Shown here one piece after another: positions 15,201 to 19,635 of a DNA stretch of 19,635 nt. Within the stretch, counting starts at the first letter, position 1. Every line of letters begins with the position of its first letter. The position numbers and the translations under genes are program-made. A model generated the notes under the pieces. It had not been told where the DNA came from. It worked only from the letters and a program-made list of their open reading frames with translations, and did no database searches. This stretch comes from Candidatus Zhuqueibacterota bacterium 4484_219 (GTDB lineage Bacteria > Zhuqueibacterota > JdFR-76 > 4484-219), in the NCBI GenBank assembly GCA_002085035.1, contig MZGM01000005.1:1-19635 (forward strand), given 5' to 3'.

Positions 15201-16897
15201 TGCTCAGCAGGGGTCAAAGAGTCGGGTTGAACTTTTTGCTCCAAGAACTTTTTTTTCTCAATAGCACTTTGCATATCGCTAATAGTCTGCGTTGAATCTT
15301 TTGTTAGCAGTGTTCCAGCCGTTCCACCGGTTTCTCGTTCCCATTTTTCCCGCGCCAGGACAATAGCATTCTGAGCTGCGTACTTGCGAAAACGGTCTTG
15401 TTCATATTGATTGCAGATATCTAAATAGGCCAGATAAGCCTGATCATCCAAATTCAATTTAGAATCTAATATTACTGCCATATTCCAGTGTATTGCATAG
15501 GCATTGGTATCAGCAGGAAAATGTTCAAGATAGGTGCGGCTATCTTCAACTGCTTTTTTGAACAAATTGGTATCATTAAGGCGTTCAGCGTACTGGAGCA
15601 GTAAATTAATATTTTGGCGCAGTGCTGCTTCGGCTTTTTGTTCAGCATTCGCAATAATTTTTTTAGCCTTATGTTGATCTTCAATTTGTTGTTTGATGTG
15701 AGTTGCCCATTCACTTCCGGGTTGGTAAGTCTCGAAAAGTTGTTTTTGAGTTCGATAGATTTCTTGGAAATCTTCCAGTCGTTGTGCACAAGCTACAATC
15801 TTTTCCTGGATGTCCGGGGCGCTTGCATGCCAAGGATAACGTTGTAGTAATGCCCGATAAGTGCTCATGGCCAGAGGATAGTTTTCTTCGTTGTCTTTGT
15901 AGATATCGCCCAGCTTAAGCAAAATTTCGACTCCATAACTTGGGCTGCCAAGTGAATCCAAGTAAGAGAGAGCTTGCGGCAAGCCGCCATAATCGTGAAA
16001 ACAAATACCAATGTATTCCAACGACTCCTCTTTGAGAGCGGGGTTTGTAAGTTCGCCGGTGGGGTCCAGAATTGACGCTTTCTCTATGTCTTGAACCAAA
16101 GTAGTAAACATACTGATTGCTTCGGGATACTTTTGTTGCAAGTAGTAGCCCCAACCTAATTTGTAAAGAGCTTCATCGTAACGAGCTGTGTTTTTATAGT
16201 TTAATATCCGACGATAGTACGAAATTGCGGTTGGGATGTCTCGTATTGGCGGATTGAAATAATACTCACCCAAGCGCATGAATGCCTCCGGGGCATAGGT
16301 GCTGGTGGTGTGGTTTTGTACCACCCGCAAATAGTAAGGAATTGCTTCTTCCTTACGATTGCTCTGTTCCAGGGTAAAGGCAAGATGATAAAGGGCATCG
16401 TCAACCAGTGGACTATTGGGGAATTTTTCCAATAACAATCGATATTTGGCTATCGCTTCGGAATAGTCCACTTTAGGTTCTTCTGGTGGCTCAGAGGTAA
16501 GACCTTGCTCGTAAGCAGCGTAGTTTTTTTCATATTCTTCCATATTTCGAAGATAATCCTCTTGAGCCTGCTGATAAGAGAATTCTGCTAGACGAATCAA
16601 AATCTTGTCCATGAAAGGACTATCAGGGGTATTTGCTAACAGTTTTTCGCCGTCACGAATACCCTTTCGCTGCAAGAGCCTTTTTTCTCTCTCCAAACGC
16701 TCAATCTCATTGAGGTAGAATTGTCGAAATTTAACCAGTTCCTCAATAGAGAAAGTTTGCAGTAGTGAATCCAGAAGATCCTTTTCGGACGATGGCACAG
16801 CAAATTGAAATCGTTCCTGGCCAGACGCAGCGGTTTGTAGTAGGAGCAGTAGTAATACTATTCCAGTACAAAGAACCTGCTTGAAATGTCTATCCAT
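12245..16897 (-). CDS. Giant secreted TPR protein with C-terminal jelly-roll-like domain
   Basis: The 1550-residue protein begins with a signal peptide (hydrophobic 9-24, cleavage near ASG-QE at 26), so it acts in the periplasm or at the outer membrane. After a short coiled coil (about 45-75), tetratricopeptide-type helix pairs run from about 145 to 950, recognisable by repeats such as EAIAKYRLLLEKFPNSPLVD and GEYYLNKGMFKNALHEFEQA. A long helical region (about 950-1310) without clear repeats follows. The C-terminal part (about 1320-1515) looks like a galactose-binding-type beta sandwich: DTTWKV, DDNSEVFINGIKVF and GRNVVALHLWDQ are typical elements, interrupted by a Ser/Thr/Asp-rich insert. 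ATG at 16897 lies behind AAGGAAGGAGG. The context suggests a scaffold for the ExbB/ExbD motor downstream. The ligand of the C-terminal domain is unknown. Confidence 0.85.
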   Translation of the reverse strand: MDRHFKQVLCTGIVLLLLLLQTAASGQERFQFAVPSSEKDLLDSLLQTFSIEELVKFRQFYLNEIERLEREKRLLQRKGIRDGEKLLANTPDSPFMDKILIRLAEFSYQQAQEDYLRNMEEYEKNYAAYEQGLTSEPPEEPKVDYSEAIAKYRLLLEKFPNSPLVDDALYHLAFTLEQSNRKEEAIPYYLRVVQNHTTSTYAPEAFMRLGEYYFNPPIRDIPTAISYYRRILNYKNTARYDEALYKLGWGYYLQQKYPEAISMFTTLVQDIEKASILDPTGELTNPALKEESLEYIGICFHDYGGLPQALSYLDSLGSPSYGVEILLKLGDIYKDNEENYPLAMSTYRALLQRYPWHASAPDIQEKIVACAQRLEDFQEIYRTQKQLFETYQPGSEWATHIKQQIEDQHKAKKIIANAEQKAEAALRQNINLLLQYAERLNDTNLFKKAVEDSRTYLEHFPADTNAYAIHWNMAVILDSKLNLDDQAYLAYLDICNQYEQDRFRKYAAQNAIVLAREKWERETGGTAGTLLTKDSTQTISDMQSAIEKKKFLEQKVQPDSLTPAEHQLVEAYDNFILHFPEDKETAAVLANAGALYYNKHDFTNALKYFNTLIRRFPGSPEISTAQFNVMESYFGRHDFVSAEIAAKRLLAAPTASKKLKEKARRRLAESIYLHAETIARQNNHLKAAQEFRRVVEEVPDARFADLALFQAAIQYDLAKEYNRAIEAYQYLINSYPKSKHYLDAINNIAIDYGELKEYQRAANMYEKLADEHPDSAKAQDALYNASYFFVQAQDWKNAIRVNRKYVNRYPHAPDAENMFYDIAGFYLKLDDLDNANKIYGEFTTRYPNSPRSVETFYRRGEYYLNKGMFKNALHEFEQATAKNEDLKRKGLPTNDFYAAEALFQQSEIEYRDYAAIRFTLKEMKSAQQRKKELLQKLINQYTRVAAYGTIRLYQASYNIGKTYEEFARTWANQQIPPMDETQKVVFLSKLNQTSGKLYEKAFASYKNTLKVLRKLVDNYQQTPPDSIKESGRVAPEDSTVRVANRWINLTGEKVSEMLYRIAELNYESIERLLNAPIPSELDEVAVLEYRHQVLQRAVKPVVQQILTAHFRNLSEADSLQLHNIWVDRSKKKITLILNIQPKQYRQLCFDTFETYKKKYQTYKRIMLTGTEEEQESALTLAGELLNLIELFKGYATEMDTCYQDAVAKMSGTFFAPEAKQRSFAEYVNTTHELATRLKTAADSCRIMKDYFSVKFQEDERTTYEDAMFTYSDNYISLKETALELCKNVYQFKKQNNLSDVLFAKVATLMIELDPNNYAQEFQLPLKEYEIASDTTWKVTLKPEEEWTLGQIDDENWKFAIAIVDTNDDGTVFSKLAIPSLYYPVSIDTQKISVEDSTTYADVSPDTTTDTTKVTIPQVAKGPKRYSELYFLKNLALEMLPVTATLYLECDDNSEVFINGIKVFSEDSDTLGWGQVFETDVLEFLTEGRNVVALHLWDQDLSGKGARWLLRTKGIEKETLGKKEAQIAQQETLSYRKIVDMIFNRHRIPAS

Positions 16898-16939
16898 ACC
16901 CTCCTTCCTTCGTCTATGTTGAGAAAATCGAAATGGTTG

Positions 16940-19635
16940 TCATTTTGTATCAGGAGAATCTTTTTTTGAATGGCGTTCGACCTCACTTGTTCTAGTATCA
17001 AAATATTCATTGAGGAAATATTCTTTTTGCTTTTGTCGTAACTGTTGGATTTTTTGCCGTCGCAATTGCTCTTGAAGTTGCTTCTCTTTCTCTGCCAGAT
17101 CTTCCATTTGAATTAATACTTGCTTTTGACGATATTTTAAAACATTGTTGATTGTTTCTACATTTCGATTGTAAGCAATAATTTGATTTTCCACTGCCTT
17201 CATTCTCATAAAATCCAGATCACTCATACCAAACCCGGAAAAATCGGTCCATTTTTCAAAGTCGGTATCCAGGTCTGCATATTTACTCTCGGATACAAAT
17301 ACCATAAAGGCTTCCAATTTCTGGGTAAGGGTTTCCAATCCTTCCTGTTGAAATTCCAATTTACTTAAAACGTCCATATTTTTTTGCTCTTGTGCCAATT
17401 TAATTAACTGAGAGAGTTCTTTTCGATATTGTTGAATCTGCTGACGTTCTTTTTTAATGCTGGCAGCCATGTTTTTCAGAAGCTCTTGTTGATATTTCAG
17501 GTTGCTTTGTTTCTGAGCTAACGGATAGTCTGCAAGAATATCTACCTGTCTAATATCTTTAAATTTTTGTAAAATTTTCAGTGAATGTAATAGACGATTT
17601 CTGGTTTTGACAATATTTCTTCGTAATTCATTGTAGCCCAAGGTTTCGGTAATACGTTGGTAATCCTGTAGTTTTTGAATGAGCTCCAGAATATTGGTGT
17701 GTTCTGCGTTTACCTCCTCGACAAAATGTACCCCGGGAAGGTTATGAGAGTCGAGCGTTTGCATGAGCAAAAGCAATTTGTCCTGTAAAAGCCTGATTTC
17801 GTAGTAGGCATAAGGGTCGTTTTGGAGCAATACTTTCTCTTCTAATGTGCTCAATTGATGCAAGATATTAACTATTTGTTTCCTTTCATCATTGTAAGCA
17901 TTGAGTAAGGTGAATGTCTTCTTGGCATTTTCGACATAGCGAAGTTCGCGCAATGATTCAGGTATATTCCCCAGGATCCTATTGCAGTGTGCAGATAGCA
18001 TCATGGCTTCATAGAGGTAATTGGAATCGAGGTAGTTCCAAAACAGCATATCCAGATCGTTAACCGCAGATTTCAGGCGCCCCAGACGGAATTCAGTCCA
18101 AGCTTTGGCAATTAATGCCACATGGTAATTATCAAACTTGTCCGAAATACTTTCAAAAAGTCGTAATCCTTCTACTAAATCTCCTTTTTCGTAATAAAGT
18201 AGTCCTAATTTTAACAATGAGTTATTAATGAGCATTTCAGCTAAGGCATCTTTATGAGGATAATTTTTTTCTTTAGAAAGATAGCGATAGATAGGAATTG
18301 CCTTATCCTTGTGGCCCAGAGCTATCTCGCTGGTGGCAATCAAAAATGCAGCTGGGAGAAAATACTTGGATTTTTTGGGTAGAGTTTGGAGGGTACTAAT
18401 TGCCTGTTGGTAGTTTCCCTTGGAAAAATACACATAGCCTACCAAATAGGTGGCTTTCTCAAAAGTCTCGTCGTATGCACTTGCCACGTACATTTTAGAA
18501 AGAGATGTAAAGAATTCTATCACGTCGTCAAATCTATGGAAAGTCTGTGAGATTAACATTAGTCGTAAGAGAGCATATTTAGCGTATTCAGAACCTGGAT
18601 AGTTTTCTGTGATATTAAGATAATAGTGTTGAGCTTTTTCATACTTATTTTGTGCCAGACAGGATTCTGCCAGATAAAACTTAACATCATCGAACTGACC
18701 AAAGGTCTTGTACTGTTTAAGAATATTTTCAAAAAGCAATTCAGCTACCGGAAAATCCTTTTCCGAATAAACCTGGATGGCCTGTTCTAAATCGGCTTTA
18801 AGCATCCGTTTTGTTTGTAGTTGACTCCCTCCAGCAATGAGATTGGCTCTCAATAGTTCTGCTTGTTTCAAGGTTGCTTTGTACCAAAGTAACTGAGAGG
18901 CTTTCCACTCCTCAATAGTTTCTACAAGTCGTGACGGACGGGGAAGTGTCTCAAAATTGGAATACCCTAAAGCACGAAGTAAATCCCAGTCCACACATTG
19001 CAGCACCTTTTTCTTAAGTTCCGTGATGTGGCGCAGCAATCCAATATTTTGAGGCGCAATCCTTTTTTTGAACTCATCTAATTCCTGCAGCATCAGTACT
19101 ACTTTTATTACCTCCTGAAAGTACTCCTCCTCCACAGGGTCAATCTGCTCAGGTTCAACTGCCAATACTTCGGCTATTTGCTCCTTGACAGTCGCAATTT
19201 CTTGACCTACTGTTGACTCTCCAGTTGCCTGAGCTTGTTTTTTGAGCTGTTCCAGTTTTGTTAGAACCTTGACAATTTTTTTCAATTCCTCGCTGTACTC
19301 GTCTAATAATTGTTGAGCTAACTGCATAGAATAGTACTGTTGCTTAGCCTTGTTCCCGTCAACAATTTCCAACAAATGAGTTTTCAGACTTTCAACTTCA
19401 GCTACACCTTGTTGTACTTGGTACTGGGTAAAAAGTTGCTCAAGGGTTTCCAGTCTATCCCAAAGGCGAATGATTTTTTGCAACTCGCGTCGATAGCTTT
19501 TAATTAGCGTGTCTGGTTGGACAAAAATTAAATGGTATTGCGAGTAATCGATGCGAAAGCCTTCTTTCTCGCGTCGTTTTACTTCTTCAATAGCGTTTTC
19601 TATCAGCAGATTTAGAAACTTTTCTTTGTGGTTCA
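16940..19635 (-). CDS. TPR and coiled-coil protein, N-terminus cut by window edge
   Basis: The visible 897 residues have no start: the frame stays open to the window edge, and the segment before the first in-frame TTG (19483) is protein-like (for example IDYSQYHLIFVQPDTLIKSY), so the gene begins outside. From the visible N-terminus, helical and coiled-coil segments occupy about 1-250 and TPR-type repeats about 260-560 (for example KYEKAQHYYLNITENYPGSE and FSKGNYQQAISTLQTLPKKS). A second long coiled-coil region covers about 580-870, rich in Gln/Lys/Glu. The segment WTDFSGFGMSDLDFMRMKAV near the end may be a docking motif. The C-terminus is basic and charged. No enzyme domain is seen. The gap to the next TPR gene is 42 nt, and the two are probably co-transcribed. 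Location is probably periplasmic but unproven, since the N-terminus is missing. Confidence 0.85.
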   Translation of the reverse strand, partial: NHKEKFLNLLIENAIEEVKRREKEGFRIDYSQYHLIFVQPDTLIKSYRRELQKIIRLWDRLETLEQLFTQYQVQQGVAEVESLKTHLLEIVDGNKAKQQYYSMQLAQQLLDEYSEELKKIVKVLTKLEQLKKQAQATGESTVGQEIATVKEQIAEVLAVEPEQIDPVEEEYFQEVIKVVLMLQELDEFKKRIAPQNIGLLRHITELKKKVLQCVDWDLLRALGYSNFETLPRPSRLVETIEEWKASQLLWYKATLKQAELLRANLIAGGSQLQTKRMLKADLEQAIQVYSEKDFPVAELLFENILKQYKTFGQFDDVKFYLAESCLAQNKYEKAQHYYLNITENYPGSEYAKYALLRLMLISQTFHRFDDVIEFFTSLSKMYVASAYDETFEKATYLVGYVYFSKGNYQQAISTLQTLPKKSKYFLPAAFLIATSEIALGHKDKAIPIYRYLSKEKNYPHKDALAEMLINNSLLKLGLLYYEKGDLVEGLRLFESISDKFDNYHVALIAKAWTEFRLGRLKSAVNDLDMLFWNYLDSNYLYEAMMLSAHCNRILGNIPESLRELRYVENAKKTFTLLNAYNDERKQIVNILHQLSTLEEKVLLQNDPYAYYEIRLLQDKLLLLMQTLDSHNLPGVHFVEEVNAEHTNILELIQKLQDYQRITETLGYNELRRNIVKTRNRLLHSLKILQKFKDIRQVDILADYPLAQKQSNLKYQQELLKNMAASIKKERQQIQQYRKELSQLIKLAQEQKNMDVLSKLEFQQEGLETLTQKLEAFMVFVSESKYADLDTDFEKWTDFSGFGMSDLDFMRMKAVENQIIAYNRNVETINNVLKYRQKQVLIQMEDLAEKEKQLQEQLRRQKIQQLRQKQKEYFLNEYFDTRTSEVERHSKKDSPDTK

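Noticed and set aside
1..19635. CRISPR arrays, tRNA or rRNA genes, insertion sequences, phage genes
   Set aside because: No regularly spaced repeats, cloverleaf-like sequence, transposase or integrase motifs were seen on either strand.

Overview
All genes in this window lie on the minus strand, so transcription runs from high to low coordinates. The host looks like a moderately AT-rich, diderm (Gram-negative) bacterium. Evidence for this is a lipoprotein signal, periplasmic LysM and TPR proteins, and an ExbB/ExbD-type inner-membrane motor with a TonB/AgmX-like transducer. The YbeY protein carries Asp where most bacteria have the third metal-binding His, a variant I associate with Bacteroidetes-like (FCB) bacteria. 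Together with the motor/TPR operon, this suggests an FCB-superphylum lineage (for example Calditrichota/KSB1-like). The phylum call is low-confidence inference.

Layout in transcription order. (1) 19635-8990 is one tight gene cluster. It encodes a TPR/coiled-coil protein cut by the window edge, a 1550-residue secreted TPR protein with a C-terminal jelly-roll-like domain, a small secreted protein of unknown function, an ExbB/TolQ channel, two ExbD/TolR proteins, and a TonB-like protein with an AgmX/PglI-type C-terminus. It ends at a clear intrinsic terminator (8932-8961). (2) 8883-7096 is aspS. (3) A strong sigma70-like promoter (7016-7044) precedes a small coiled-coil lipoprotein and a secreted coiled-coil/two-LysM protein. 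A 16-bp perfect hairpin lies downstream. (4) A second strong promoter (5500-5528) precedes phoH, a PgpH/YqfF-type 7TM-HD c-di-AMP phosphodiesterase, ybeY and a CNNM/CorC-type CBS protein. These are translationally packed, three of them start with TTG, and the unit ends in an intrinsic terminator (501-527). (5) A separate gene for a PTS EIIA (PtsN/fructose type) with its own likely promoter runs off the left edge.

The most interesting region is the motor operon. One TolQ-like and two TolR-like subunits, an AgmX/PglI-like transducer and very large periplasmic TPR proteins resemble in composition the Agl/Glt gliding machinery of myxobacteria, and differ from a standard TonB or Tol-Pal system. 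One of the two ExbD paralogs has Asn in place of the proton-carrying Asp of the transmembrane helix, so the motor may be an asymmetric heteromer. The cluster could be a proton-driven envelope machine that acts on the cell wall, outer membrane or surface. Its job cannot be read from sequence alone.

The only long stretch without an assigned gene is 5336-5778. It holds the phoH promoter and leader, a possible 46-residue single-span membrane ORF, and the hairpin.
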